Shown: positions 1-9,100, numbered from the stretch's first letter. The stretch is 64,000 nucleotides of DNA from DATBHM01 sp963772375 (GCA_963772375.1 CAVYXG010000005.1:1-64000); one strand, 5' to 3'. The notes: generated by a model from the letters alone, not told the origin. A program made the numbers and translations.

Positions 1-1
1 C

Positions 2-241
2 GAGCGGACCTTCGGGGAGACCCGCCGGCGGGTCAAGGTCATCGGCCGGCTGCCCGGTGAGCGCAGCTGCCTGTCGCTGGTGTGGGCGGTGCTCGACCGG
101 GCGAGCACGGGATGGCGGGGGGTGGACATGAGCCCCCGCGCTGTTCGCCTGCTGCAGGATCTCCGTCGGGAGCTGTTCGGACCGCCCGCTCAACCAGAGC
201 GAGAGGAGGTGATCGGCGAGGCTGTCGTACCCGCCGCGTAG
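2..241 (+). CDS. IS256/Mutator-type transposase, C-terminal part (cut by window edge)
   Basis: The first 79 codons readable in this frame begin ERTFGETRRRVKVIGRLPGE and continue CLSLVWAVLDRAS-GWRG, ending with a stop at 239-241. The ERTFGETRRR..KVIGR..GE block followed by a tryptophan-containing helix is the C-terminal signature of IS256-family transposases from actinobacteria, just after the catalytic glutamate. The gene begins upstream of the window, so catalytic residues and the left inverted repeat cannot be judged. The reading frame shown is open and undamaged. It sits within 1.3 kb of an IS630 element, so this edge is a cluster of mobile DNA. Confidence 0.8.
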   Translation, partial: ERTFGETRRRVKVIGRLPGERSCLSLVWAVLDRASTGWRGVDMSPRAVRLLQDLRRELFGPPAQPEREEVIGEAVVPAA

Positions 242-463
242 CATGTCCACGAGGAGCTACGCCCGACGGTCATTTACACCGGCCCTGGGACGCCACCGGT
301 CGCTGGGGAGCGAAGACTGCGAAGCTATCGACTGTGTCGTCGACACGGGAACTGCCTTGAGCCGGGAGACCGGGGACCGGGGACTATGAGAGCGTCCCGT
401 GCAGCCGCCCGCGCATCGACCACGTTATCGTCACCCGCCAGGTCGCCGCCGTCTCGATCTCGC
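242..463. other. Non-coding stretch after IS256 end
   Basis: No frame gives a protein-like translation. The right inverted repeat of the IS256 element would be expected here, but its mate lies outside the window, so it cannot be identified. Confidence 0.3.
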
Positions 464-634
464 TCATCGCTGCTCCACTTTCAGCACTCGTTCGACCGTC
501 AGGCCCTCACGATGAAGTCGCCAGAGCGCCTTCGTCTGCGCCTCGTCACGATCGACGGCGTTCACGTCCACGTAGTAGTCGACGTATCTGGGGCCCAACC
601 CGGCGATGGCGTCGACCCATACTCGGAACGTCAT
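464..634 (-). CDS. Small hypothetical protein, 56 aa
   Basis: Starting at the ATG at 634 the product begins MTFRVWVDAIAGLGPRYVDY and ends VERVLKVEQR. The start is chosen because a strong ribosome-binding site (GAGGAGGG) lies just upstream; a longer frame to 715 exists but its first 27 residues have no such site. The composition (DEAQTKALWRLHREGLTVERVL) looks like a folded alpha/beta domain rather than a chance frame. I do not recognise the family. It stands alone between two mobile elements. Moderately sure it is a real gene. Confidence 0.5.
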   Translation of the reverse strand: MTFRVWVDAIAGLGPRYVDYYVDVNAVDRDEAQTKALWRLHREGLTVERVLKVEQR

Positions 635-1238
635 ACCGCCCTCCTCACGTACACAGTCGGGTAGCGGGCAACGGAGGACCATCTCCTTTCGTTGCCCGAG
701 TCCAACGGCCCCCATGACCGTCTGGCTTCACACGGTCATGAGGCATCGACCCTTATGCTCAAGAGTATCGGCGGAGCCTGAGGACAAGATGAGCGACCGC
801 AGCCGCGAGCGGCCACCCGCCTCCAGAGGCGCGCATCCTCAGACCCCACTCCAACGAGAGGTGGACAAGGCGCTCCGAGAACAGCCGCGACCACGCCATT
901 GTCAAGCGATCTTCCCCTTCAGAGCCACCCGCCGATCCGGCTTCTCCGACTGGCGTGGACCCAGCCGCCGACCATCCGTTGGCGGCAAGCGCTTGCCGGA
1001 ACATTCGCTCCACAATGGACGCGACGGTTGCGCGATTCGCAGCCGCAGTACGAGCCCGCCACGCACTCGGATGACCCTGCCGTCGTTGAAGCCGCGAAGG
1101 GCGTCGGCGACGCGGTCGAGAACGGCGATCCCGGCCCCGCCGCGATGCAACTGCTCATCGGCGCATGTCAGCCATACTGGCCGTGAGATCATCAAAGGGC
1201 TCAGCAGGAAATTGATCGAGAAGCCCAAGGAACGGCAC
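635..1238. other. Gene-poor stretch with scrambled coding-like sequence
   Basis: Several overlapping plus-strand frames are open for about 90 codons each (for example 899-1186, ending AVVEAAKGVGDAVENGDPGP), and protein-like text switches from one frame to another. No single frame has a convincing start and ribosome-binding site. I read this as a decayed gene next to mobile elements, not as an intact one. Confidence 0.3.
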
Positions 1239-1261
1239 AGCCCCGGCCCGATGCCGGGGCT
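1239..1261. terminator. GC-rich hairpin, terminator-like
   Basis: A perfect 9-bp inverted repeat (AGCCCCGGC / GCCGGGGCT) with a 5-nt loop. No T-tract follows on the plus strand, as is usual for high-GC actinobacterial terminators. It lies just beyond the stop codon of the minus-strand remnant at 1291 and could end that transcript. Confidence 0.4.
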
Positions 1262-1290
1262 TGCCTACACGCAGTGGACGGAATGCGAAC

Positions 1291-1503
1291 TTACTCGATC
1301 CAACCTTCAGGTTCATCGACTCCGATAGCCGTACCGATGTGGCGGCCGTTCACGTCGCGCACCACGGTAAAGACTTCCCGAGGAAGGTCGTCGCCCGCCG
1401 GTCTGACGAAGACTTCCATCGTCAACTCGCCCTCGGGTGCTCGGACCACGCCACCGAAGAAGGATCGCGGTACACCTGGTCCACGGCCCCCAGGGCAACG
1501 CCT
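1291..1503 (-). pseudogene. C-terminal remnant of an unknown gene next to a MITE/IS630 insertion
   Basis: The minus-strand frame reads ...RSFFGGVVRAPEGELTMEV, then FVRPAGDDLPREVFTVVRDV, and ends GTAIGVDEPEGWIE with a stop at 1291-1293. Upstream it is closed by stop codons at 1504-1509, right next to the MITE at 1517, and no ATG or ribosome-binding site is present. The regular hydrophobic/charged pattern suggests a genuine beta-rich protein end whose 5' part has been displaced. Family not recognised. Confidence 0.45.
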
Positions 1504-1516
1504 CTACTAGCTAAGC

Positions 1517-1604
1517 TAGTGTCCCGCGTCCGAAGTCGGCTTACACCATCCTGAGCCGCCACTGACCGCCGGAAGCGTCAAGCAACTTGCGACGCGGGAC
1601 ACTA
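1517..1604. mobile_element. MITE-like 88-bp element related to the neighbouring IS630
   Basis: It starts TAGTGTCCCGCGTC and ends with the exact reverse complement GACGCGGGACACTA; after two mismatches the arms match again (AAGT / ACTT). TA dinucleotides bound it, as expected for IS630/Tc1 target duplications. The terminal sequence resembles the ends of the adjacent IS630 (TAGTGTCCTGAGTC), about 16 of 20 bases alike, so that transposase, or a relative, could have moved it. There is no coding capacity. Its right TA is shared with the left end of the IS. Confidence 0.75.
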
Positions 1605-2768
1605 GTGTCCTGAGTCAGAAGTTCACAGGATGTTCACGAGGATGTCCCCAGGCATGGCTCGCGTCGTGCCAGGATGCGGTATGGCCCGAGGACGACCGCT
1701 CCAGGAGCTCGCGGTGAGCGAGGAGGACCGGCAGGTGCTGGAGCGGTTCACCCGCCGGACCACCACGTCGCAGGCCCTTGCCCTGCGATCGAGGATCGTC
1801 CTGCGATCGGCCGAGGGCGCCACCAACCGGGAGGTGGCCCGGCAACTGGAGGTGACGCCCCAGACCGTCGGGAAGTGGCGGGCCCGCTACATCGAGCGAG
1901 GCGTCGAGGGCCTCCTGGACGAGCCCCGGCCCGGGGCTCCCCGGAAGGTCACCGACGACAAGGTGGAGGAGGTCGTGGTGAAGACCCTCGAGTCCAAGCC
2001 GACCGACTCCACCCACTGGTCCTCAAGGGACATGGCCAAGCGAGTCGGGCTGTCGCAGTCCACCGTGGCCCGGATCTGGCGGGCGTTCGGACTGCAGCCG
2101 TGGCGGAGCGAGTCCTGGAAGCTCTCCACCGACCCCCAGTTCGTGGAGAAGGTCCGCGACATCGTGGGGCTGTACCTGGACCCGCCGGATGGCGCCCTGG
2201 TGCTGTGCGTTGACGAGAAGTCCCAGATCCAGGCGCTCGACCGGACCCAGCCCATCCTGCCGATGCGCCCGGGGACCCCGGAGCGATGGACCAACGACTA
2301 CGTTCGCCACGGCACCACGTCGCTGTTCGCCGCGCTCGTCATGGCCACCGGCGAGGTCATCGGCCGGATCCACCGCCGCCACCGCCACCAGGAGTTCCTG
2401 CGGTTCCTCAAGGCGATCGACGCCGAGACGCCGGAGGACCTCGATCTGCACCTCGTCCTGGACAACTACGGAACCCACAAGACGCCCGCGGTGCTGCGGT
2501 GGCTCGCGCGCCACCCCCGGTTCCACCTCCACTTCACCCCGACCGGCTCCTCCTGGCTCAACCTCGTGGAGCGGTGGTTCGCGGAGCTCACCCGCCGCCA
2601 GATCAAACGCGGCGCCCACCGGTCGACCCGGGAGCTGGAGGATGCGATCCGGCACTACCTCAAGATCTACAACCTCGATCCCAAGCCGTTCGTGTGGACG
2701 AAGTCCGCCGACCAGATCCTCGAATCCGTTGCCGCATATGCTCAACGGATTTCGGACTCAGGACACTA
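1603..2768 (+). mobile_element. Complete IS630-family insertion sequence
   Basis: Perfect 14-bp terminal inverted repeats (TAGTGTCCTGAGTC at 1603-1616 and its complement at 2755-2768) enclose one transposase gene. Both ends lie in CTAG, matching the known preference of IS630 elements for CTAG targets with TA duplication. The element appears intact and abuts a MITE at its left end. Confidence 0.9.
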
Positions 2769-2769
2769 G
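1630..2769 (+). CDS. IS630-family transposase (DDE/DEDD)
   Basis: A 379-residue transposase; starting at the in-frame ATG at 1681 (MARGRPLQELAVSEEDRQVL) would give 363 residues and fits family members equally well. The N-terminal half carries two helix-turn-helix regions (ATNREVARQLEVTPQTVGKW and SSRDMAKRVGLSQSTVARIW). The catalytic triad of the DDE_3 domain is visible: D in VLCVDEKSQIQA, D in LVLDNYGTHKT, and E in SSWLNLVERWFAEL. The frame is undamaged. The TAG stop at 2767-2769 uses the target TA plus the flanking G, so the gene ends beyond the element itself. Confidence 0.92.
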   Translation: MFTRMSPGMARVVPGCGMARGRPLQELAVSEEDRQVLERFTRRTTTSQALALRSRIVLRSAEGATNREVARQLEVTPQTVGKWRARYIERGVEGLLDEPRPGAPRKVTDDKVEEVVVKTLESKPTDSTHWSSRDMAKRVGLSQSTVARIWRAFGLQPWRSESWKLSTDPQFVEKVRDIVGLYLDPPDGALVLCVDEKSQIQALDRTQPILPMRPGTPERWTNDYVRHGTTSLFAALVMATGEVIGRIHRRHRHQEFLRFLKAIDAETPEDLDLHLVLDNYGTHKTPAVLRWLARHPRFHLHFTPTGSSWLNLVERWFAELTRRQIKRGAHRSTRELEDAIRHYLKIYNLDPKPFVWTKSADQILESVAAYAQRISDSGH

Positions 2770-2937
2770 GTCAGTCTTCGCCTGCGCCAGCGCCTCGGCG
2801 CCCTGGGTGAACTTGAGACCTTCATGGGCGCGCAAGGCTTCGTATCCGCGGCCGACCTGAATGAGCCACAGCACGACGTCGCGGAGTAGATGCAAAGGCC
2901 AGGTCTCGCCGATATGCTCCGTGACCTGCGGTTTCTT
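2758..2937 (-). pseudogene. Gene remnant interrupted by the IS630 right end
   Basis: The minus-strand frame after the tRNA-Arg fragment reads PQVTEHIGETWPLHLLRDVV, LWLIQVGRGYEALRAHEGLK, FTQGAEALAQAKTD and then enters the IS terminal repeat, where a stop at 2758-2760 closes it. The text is helix-like and protein-like, but there is no clear start codon between it and the tRNA fragment. It is probably a gene whose 3' end was removed by the IS630 insertion. Whether the remnant at 1291-1503 on the other side of the mobile elements is the missing part cannot be decided by reading. Confidence 0.4.
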
Positions 2938-2982
2938 TGGCGCGCCGGGAGGGATTCGAACCCCCGACCTTCTGATCCGTAG
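2938..2982 (-). repeat. Copy 1 of the tRNA-Arg 3' half (att-like direct repeat)
   Basis: These 45 bases are identical to 9681-9725, the segment of the intact tRNA-Arg(ACG) gene from the anticodon loop to the CCA end. The match stops abruptly inside the anticodon loop. A tRNA 3' half left in direct repeat is the classic footprint of integration by a tyrosine recombinase at a tRNA gene. Confidence 0.8.
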
Positions 2983-3328
2983 GTATCGAGGCACGAGCGG
3001 TGTGCGACTCGGCATCCCCGCAGGTCGCGCAGGAGCGAAAGCCGCTCAGTTATCGTCTGCCACCAGAGCCTTCTCGCGCAGTCCGTGCGGGGCCCGCGAC
3101 CCCGGATCGCAGGAGTTGGCCGGTATGGGACCACCGGTTCGTGTTTGCCTCATCTCGGTTCGCTGAGGTCTCGTCCCGTTCCGGCTGTCGATCACGACAT
3201 GAGTGCACTCGTCGAGGAATCGAGCATTCACGTTTCGGCTCGCTGCGCATTCATGCTGCATGGACCCGAACATCCCGTAGGTGCCATACGGACAACGCCG
3301 AAGATCGGCCATATGAGGAGGGGGCTCG
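2983..3328. other. Gap downstream of att-like copy 1
   Basis: No convincing gene. It contains the 11-mer CGCAGGTCGCG at 3019-3029 and CAGTTAT at 3047-3053; both recur with the same 28-nt offset after the second tRNA fragment (5891 and 5919), so the flanks of the two att-like copies are related. Confidence 0.4.
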
Positions 3329-3475
3329 ATGAGCGGCTCAGTCGGAAACCCGACGTCGATCCATACGTTCGCCGTGCAGGTGCTGACCCTTCTTCCCGGG
3401 CAATACGACCGCGCTTGGGTTGACTACTCCTGTTCGAGTGGGCCCGCCTTTGGCCCAGGGGGAGGAGTTCGATGA
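3329..3475 (+). CDS. Small ORF (48 aa) translationally coupled to the TolB-like gene
   Basis: The frame starts at an ATG with a very strong ribosome-binding site (GAGGAGGGGG) and encodes MSGSVGNPTSIHTFAVQVLT, LLPGQYDRAWVDYSCSSGPA, FGPGGGVR. Its stop overlaps the next start as ATGA (3472-3475), the usual arrangement for coupled genes. No signal peptide or known domain is recognised. It may be a genuine small protein or a leader that sets translation of the downstream gene. Confidence 0.45.
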   Translation: MSGSVGNPTSIHTFAVQVLTLLPGQYDRAWVDYSCSSGPAFGPGGGVR

Positions 3476-4440
3476 GCGTCAGACGCTTGGCCCGCGTTGT
3501 GACCGTCGCCATCCTGGCGTCGGGTTCAGCGGTGGCCCTCGGTGGCGGTGTCAACGCATCTCCGGGGACCGTGAATGGCAGGATCGCCTTCTCCAGCGGC
3601 TTCGACGGTTTCGACCCTGGTCTCGGGTCGCAGATCTACACCATCAATCCCGACGGGACGGGTCGACGCCAGCTGACGCACGTCCCGAAGGGGCGGCACG
3701 CCACCCACCCTGACGTATCGCCGGACGGCAGGAGGATCCTCTTCACCAGCGACGTGACCGGAGACTGGCAGATCTGGGTGATGCGCGTCGATGGCACTCA
3801 CCAGCATCGTCTGCTGAGCGATCGTGGCTACGACGACCTCGACGCGTCGTGGTCCCCAAGTGCCCGCAGGGTCGTATTCTCCCGGTGCGCCAAGCCGTTC
3901 GGGTTCGACGCCTACTGCGACATCGATGTGGTGCAAGCGGACGGGACGCACCGCGGGGAGGTCCTGGGCGGCAACTGGATGCACTCGAGCCCGCGGTTCT
4001 CCCCGGACGGCCACAGGATTGCCTTCTCCAGCACGATGGGGGGACTGCAGTCGGCCGTGTGGGTGATGCACTCCGATGGATCCCACCTTCGGCGGCTCAC
4101 AAAGCCCATACTGCGCGCCTTCTATCCCGACTGGTCACCGGACGGGCAACACATCCTGTTCGGCGACAACTGCTGCCTCCCCAACACCAACCTGTGGGTG
4201 GTCCACCCCAACGGGACGGGCATGAGGCAGATCACTCACGTGGACGGCCAACACAACCTGGCGTTCGCGCGGTACTCGCCGGACGGCAGGCGCATCGTCC
4301 TGTCGGCCGATGTGGCGTACCCGAACGCCGACGGGTCCGACATCTACCTGATGAATGCGGATGGCGGCGGATTGCGCCGACTGACCACGCACCCGACGAG
4401 CGCGTTCCTCTCCGACTGGGGAGCGGAGGTGCGGTCATGA
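3472..4440 (+). CDS. Exported TolB-like (PD40) beta-propeller protein
   Basis: A 322-residue protein with an N-terminal signal peptide (RRLARVVTVAILASGSAVAL..VNASPG) followed by about six PD40/WD40-like blades. Each blade has the pattern IYTINPDGTGRRQLTH followed by PDVSPDGRRILFTSD (compare IWVMRVDGTHQHRL, LWVVHPNGTGMRQITH, IYLMNADGGGLRRLTT). The family is related to the periplasmic TolB C-terminal propeller, but there is no TolB N-terminal domain and no Tol-Pal genes nearby, so a role in Tol is unlikely. It is coupled to a small ORF upstream and followed 41 bases later by a second protein of the same kind, probably in one operon. Substrate or partner unknown. Confidence 0.8.
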   Translation: MSVRRLARVVTVAILASGSAVALGGGVNASPGTVNGRIAFSSGFDGFDPGLGSQIYTINPDGTGRRQLTHVPKGRHATHPDVSPDGRRILFTSDVTGDWQIWVMRVDGTHQHRLLSDRGYDDLDASWSPSARRVVFSRCAKPFGFDAYCDIDVVQADGTHRGEVLGGNWMHSSPRFSPDGHRIAFSSTMGGLQSAVWVMHSDGSHLRRLTKPILRAFYPDWSPDGQHILFGDNCCLPNTNLWVVHPNGTGMRQITHVDGQHNLAFARYSPDGRRIVLSADVAYPNADGSDIYLMNADGGGLRRLTTHPTSAFLSDWGAEVRS

Positions 4441-4481
4441 CTGATCGAGGAACGACACGACCCAACGAAGGAGTGGTCGAC

Positions 4482-5648
4482 ATGGCCCATCCGCGACGAT
4501 CATTCCGAGGGGCGTTCCTTGCCGGGCTCGTGGCGTTGGTGGCGGGGCTCGTGACGCTCGTCCCCTCCTCGGCCATGGCCACCTTCCCCGGTCCGGATGG
4601 ACGTATCGCGTTCACGGACTTCATGAGCGGTCAGGTCTACGCGGCGAACCCCAACGGGTCGGGCCTCGTGAACCTGAGCCACACGCCCGACGGGCACTTC
4701 TCAGACGGGGCCGACTGGTCTGCCGACGGCACCCACGTGGCCTTCAGCAGCGACCGGAGTGGCGAGCCCCGCCTGTACGAGGTGAACGCGGACGGGACGG
4801 GCCGGCATCGCATCGCCCCGGACCGGTCGGGGTTTCTTGACTTCACGCCCCGGTATGTCCCGGGCGGTGGCTTCGTGTACTCGCGGTGCCAGCCCGGCGA
4901 CGGCGTATGCGCCATCTGGGCTATGGATGCCGACGGATCGAATCGCCACGCGCTCACTCCGTTCGAGCACTCGAAGGCAAACGAAGCGGTCGACATCAGC
5001 CCGGACGTCTCCCCCAACGGCAAGCGCATCGCGTTCACGCGGTTCTTCTCCGGGGGCATCCTGTCCCAGATCTACGTGATGCGTATCGACGGCACTCACC
5101 CGCACGCCATCACCAAGCCGTCGCTGGAGGCGGGGGACCCATCCTGGTCCCCTGATGGATCGCGGATCGCCATTCAAACCAACACCCAGCGGCTGAACAG
5201 CCAGGTGTGGACTATCTACCCCGACGGCACGGGGCTGAGGCGACTCACCACATCCGGCTTCCCAAACAACGATATTTCGGTGTCCTACTCCCCCACCGGG
5301 AGCAAGATCGCCTTCGCCAGCGACCGCCGGTATGACGATCTTTGCTGCCTCGACCTGTTCGTGATGAAGGCGGATGGCACCGCGCAACACATGGTGGATA
5401 CGGGACTGCAGGGCATCGTCAACGTCGATTGGGGCCCGGCCCCACCAACTTCCAAATCAACTGCCGCCCCGACCTCGTCCGGGACCGTTCCCTCATCCGG
5501 CGGCCTGGCCCTGTGCCGGTCCGAACCGACCCCTGCCCTCCCAGCGGCGTGCCGGGAAAGCTACCTCGACGGCCCGCCGTCCCCATGGAGGCCTTGGCTG
5601 GGGCCAGGAGGGCGGTCTCCCCTCAGCAGGGGCGGCCCGCCGGGTTGA
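4482..5648 (+). CDS. Exported TolB-like (PD40) beta-propeller protein, paralogue
   Basis: The start at 4482 is preferred because AAGGAG lies 10 bases upstream and a clean signal peptide follows (AHPRRSFRGAFLAGLVALVA..PSSAMATF); an ATG at 4437 overlapping the previous stop is the alternative. Blades show QVYAANPNGSGLVNLSH, LYEVNADGTGRHRIAP, IYVMRIDGTHPHAITK and LFVMKADGTAQHMVDT, each followed by an SPDG-type turn. After the last blade (DWGPAPP) there is a Ser/Thr/Pro linker and a Pro/Arg-rich tail of about 60 residues, which looks like read-through of a frameshifted 3' end. It is probably co-transcribed with the preceding paralogue. Confidence 0.75.
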   Translation: MAHPRRSFRGAFLAGLVALVAGLVTLVPSSAMATFPGPDGRIAFTDFMSGQVYAANPNGSGLVNLSHTPDGHFSDGADWSADGTHVAFSSDRSGEPRLYEVNADGTGRHRIAPDRSGFLDFTPRYVPGGGFVYSRCQPGDGVCAIWAMDADGSNRHALTPFEHSKANEAVDISPDVSPNGKRIAFTRFFSGGILSQIYVMRIDGTHPHAITKPSLEAGDPSWSPDGSRIAIQTNTQRLNSQVWTIYPDGTGLRRLTTSGFPNNDISVSYSPTGSKIAFASDRRYDDLCCLDLFVMKADGTAQHMVDTGLQGIVNVDWGPAPPTSKSTAAPTSSGTVPSSGGLALCRSEPTPALPAACRESYLDGPPSPWRPWLGPGGRSPLSRGGPPG

Positions 5649-5812
5649 TTGAATCCACTCAGTCATTCGAGCCCAGCTTGGGGCGAAGCGAGTTGCCTGA
5701 TTAGTATCAGTCCGTCTCGCACGCACATGTCGTCTCACTCAGCGGTGTCCGTCCCAAGACCAAGGGCGCTAAGAGAGGAAGAAGACCCTGACCAAGCTCT
5801 TTCGGTGTTTCG
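5649..5812. other. Intergenic stretch before att-like copy 2
   Basis: No gene, tRNA or clear hairpin is seen in this stretch. Confidence 0.3.
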
Positions 5813-5858
5813 CGCGCCGGGAGGGATTCGAACCCCCGACCTTCTGATCCGTAGTCAG
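5813..5858 (-). repeat. Copy 2 of the tRNA-Arg 3' half (att-like direct repeat)
   Basis: Identical over 46 bases to the intact tRNA-Arg gene (9684-9729), from just inside the anticodon stem to the discriminator base; the CCA is altered to CGA here. It has the same orientation as copy 1 and the intact gene, so three att-like sites are arranged in tandem. Confidence 0.8.
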
Positions 5859-6138
5859 GGGGGAATGAACGACGGAGCGACCAGCGAAGACGCAGGTCGC
5901 GGCCGAGCGACGGAGGTCCAGTTATGAGGTCAATCGCGGGCCCTTCGCGGTGGGTGGATTGCCTCGACGTGTGTGACGTCGAGCCCAGGGAAATGGCCCA
6001 CGACGCGGGAACAGCCGCGGGACTGTGTTGGCGCGAAGCGAACCCGGATCGGGTCGCCTATCCGTCCAGATCCAGTCGAGAGACGAGGGCGCCCCGGGCG
6101 GGCTTCCATGAGGTGGCGGGCCTGCCTCCGGTATCGCC
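5859..6138. other. Gap between att-like copy 2 and the cyclase gene
   Basis: No gene is convincing. The stretch 5891-5925 aligns with 3019-3053 at 25 of 35 positions, so the flanks of the two tRNA fragments are related. Confidence 0.35.
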
Positions 6139-6144
6139 TACGCT
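6139..6144 (+). promoter_or_regulatory. Possible -10 box (TACGCT) for leaderless transcription of the cyclase gene
   Basis: TACGCT fits the TAnnnT pattern and lies exactly 6 bases before the ATG at 6151, with no ribosome-binding site between. In actinobacteria this spacing puts the transcription start at the A of the ATG. No clear -35 box is seen. Confidence 0.35.
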
Positions 6145-6150
6145 CCCTTC

Positions 6151-9100
6151 ATGACGACGTGCCCCTCGTGTGGACACGAGAACCGGGAGGGAGCGAAGTT
6201 CTGCGAGGAGTGCGCCTCTCCCCTCGGCGCTCCGGCTCGGGTCGTCCCCGAGGAACGCAAGGTCATCACGTCGCTGTTCTGCGACCTTGTGGGGTTCACG
6301 GCTTCGTCCGAGGCCGCCGACCCCGAGGACGTCGACCGGGTGCTCTCCGACTACGCCGCCATGGCCCGGCGCCACATCGAGTCCTACGGCGGGGTGGTGG
6401 AGAAGTTCATCGGCGACGCCGTCGTCGGCATCTTCGGGGTCCCCGTGGCGCACGAGGACGATCCCGAGCGGGCCGTCCGGACGGGCCTGCGGATCGTCGA
6501 GGACGCCGAACGCCTGGAGGCGGTCGGTGGAGCGCCCCTCCGACTCCGGGTGGGGATCAACACCGGCGAGGCTCTGGTTCGCCTGGGCGTGCGGCCCAGT
6601 TCGGGGGAACGGTTGGTGGCGGGCGACGCGATCAACACCGCGGCCCGCCTGCAGTCGGTGGCCCCGGAGATGGGGGTCGCAGTGGGCCTCGCCACCCACG
6701 ACGCCACAGCGGCGGTCTTCGACTACGTAGAGCTCGAGCCGGCGGAGCTGAAGGGCAAGGCCGACCGCGTCCGGATGTTCCACGCCGTGACCCCCCGGGC
6801 CCGCTTCGGCACGGACATCACACGGACCCACGACACACCGTTCATCGGGCGGGAGATCGACCTCGCGCTCCTCAAGGGGATCTTCGACAAGGCCGTCGCC
6901 TCCTCGGCACCCCAGCTCGTCACCGTGGTCGGCGAACCGGGGATCGGCAAGAGCAGGATCGTGGCCGAGCTGTTCGCCTACATCGACGCCCGGACCGCGC
7001 TCACCACCTGGCGCCAGGGGAGGTGTCTGCCCTACGGGGAGGGGATCACGTTCTGGGCCCTGGGGGAGATCGTGAAGGCCCATGCCGGAATCCTGGAGTC
7101 GGATTCGCTCGGGGTCGCCCAAGCGAAGCTCGACGCGGTGCTTCCGGACGGGCCGGAGCGGGCGTGGTTCCGCCAGCGCCTGCTCCCGCTCCTGGGGATC
7201 GAGGCCACGTCCTCGGCCGAGCGCGAGGAACTGTTCACGGCGTGGCGGCGGTTCCTCGAGCACATCGCGGAGGACCGTCCCACCGTGCTGGTGTTCGAGG
7301 ACCTGCACTGGGCCGACGACGCCATGCTGGCGTTTCTGGAGCATCTGGCAGACCGCGCCGAGAGGGTGCCGTTGCTCGTGGTCGGGACCGCCCGGCCCGA
7401 TCTGTACGAGCGGCACCCCGGGTTCGCCTCGGGGCTCCACAACGCCAACCGGATCAACCTGTCGCCGCTCGCTCCCGAGGAGACCGCCCGTCTGGTCTCG
7501 GGCCTGCTCGAGACGACCGTGATCCCCGCCGGGCTGCAGCAGCCGATCCTCGACCGGTCGGAGGGGAACCCCCTGTACGCCGAGGAGTTCGTCCGGCTGC
7601 TCCGGGACCGCGAGCTCCTGGTGAGGACCGGGTCCAGCTGGGCGCTCCGGGAGGGGGCCGAGGTCCCGTTCCCGGATTCGGTCCATGCACTCATCGCCGC
7701 CCGGTTGGACACGCTCGGCGTGGAGGCGAAGTCGATGCTCGCCGACGCCGCGGTGGTGGGCAAGGTGTTCTGGACCGGCGCGGTGGCCGAGATGGGCGGC
7801 AGGGACATCGAGAAGGTCACCAACACACTGCGCGAGCTCTCCCGCAGTGGGCTCATCCGCCCGGCCCGGCGCTCCTCGATCGAGGGAGAGGCGGAACACT
7901 CCTTCGCACACATCCTGACCCGCGATGTCGCGTACGCGCAGCTGCCAAGGGCCGCACGGGCAGCGCGTCACGTCGCCGCGGCCCGGTGGATCGAGGCCAA
8001 GATCCCCCACCGGGTGGAGGACCTCGCCGACGTCCTCGCCCACCACTACTCGACGGCCCTGGAGCTGGCTCGGGCCTCCGGCCATGCGGAGCAGGCCGCG
8101 GATCTCGAGACGCCGGCCCTCCGGTTCCTGACCATGGCCGGGGAGCGGGCGCTGGGGCTCGACACCGTCGCGGCGATGGGGAACTTCGGACGGGCCCTCG
8201 CCCTGGCCCGGCCCGGGCATCCGCGGCGGCCGGAGACGCTCGTGCTGTTCGGCGAGGCCGCATTGGCGGGGGGGCACTTTCGACAGGCCTCGGAGGCGCT
8301 GGAGGATGCCGTCGCCCTGTTCCGCGGGCGAGGCGATCTCGCGGGCGCCACCCGGGCCATGACGCCGCTTTGGAGCGTCCTTCGGAGTCTCGGCGACCCC
8401 CGCTGGACGAAGGTGCCCGCGGAGGCCCTGGCGCTCCTGGAACAGCTGCCGCCCGGCCCCGAGCTCGTCAACGTCCTCGGCGACGTGTGTCGCGTGGAGG
8501 CTCTCGTCGGGAGGCCGGAGGCAGGAGTCCGTCACGTCGAGCGGGCGCTCGCCCTTGCCGAGGAGCTCGGTCTGGACCGATCCGCGCGCATCCTCGGATC
8601 CCGAGGTCTCGCCCGCATCACTCTCGGGGACCCGGGGGGACTGGATGACACGCGCGAGGCCATCGCGATCGCGGTCGAGGCGGGGCAGGGGCGAGAGGCC
8701 TCGCTGTTGCACAACAACCTCGGGGTGGATCTGCTGGCGTTCGACGGCCCCGCGGCAGCGCTCGAGATCCTGCGCGCCGGGATCGCCTTCGCCCGGGCCC
8801 GCGGGCTCTCCGAGTCGGGGAACTGGACCACCGCCAGCACGCTGCATCCGCTCACCGACCTCGGTCGGTTCGACGAGGCGCTGGAGGCAGCGGCCCGCCT
8901 GGCGGAATATCACGAGGCAACCGAAGCCTCGGTGGAACTGTGGGGCGTCCGGGCGGCGCAGGCCCGAATCTTGACGATCCGGGGGCGAGCCGCGGACGCG
9001 ACCGACTGGCTCGAGGGTCTCGAGTCCTCGTCCCCGGGATCCACTGACTTCGTCGTCATCTGCCTGGGGGCATCGGCCCTCGTTCGCGCCGGCTTGGGGA

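Noticed and set aside
902..1228. 108-codon minus-strand frame
   Set aside because: No ribosome-binding site and the translation is not convincingly protein-like; the region seems decayed.
3849..4481. Upstream extension of the second TolB-like gene
   Set aside because: The extension overlaps the first TolB gene in another frame; the ribosome-binding site and signal peptide place the start at 4482.
3472..5648. TolB-like genes as part of a Tol-Pal system
   Set aside because: No TolB N-terminal domain, no tolQRA or pal nearby, and the organism appears not to have a classical outer membrane.
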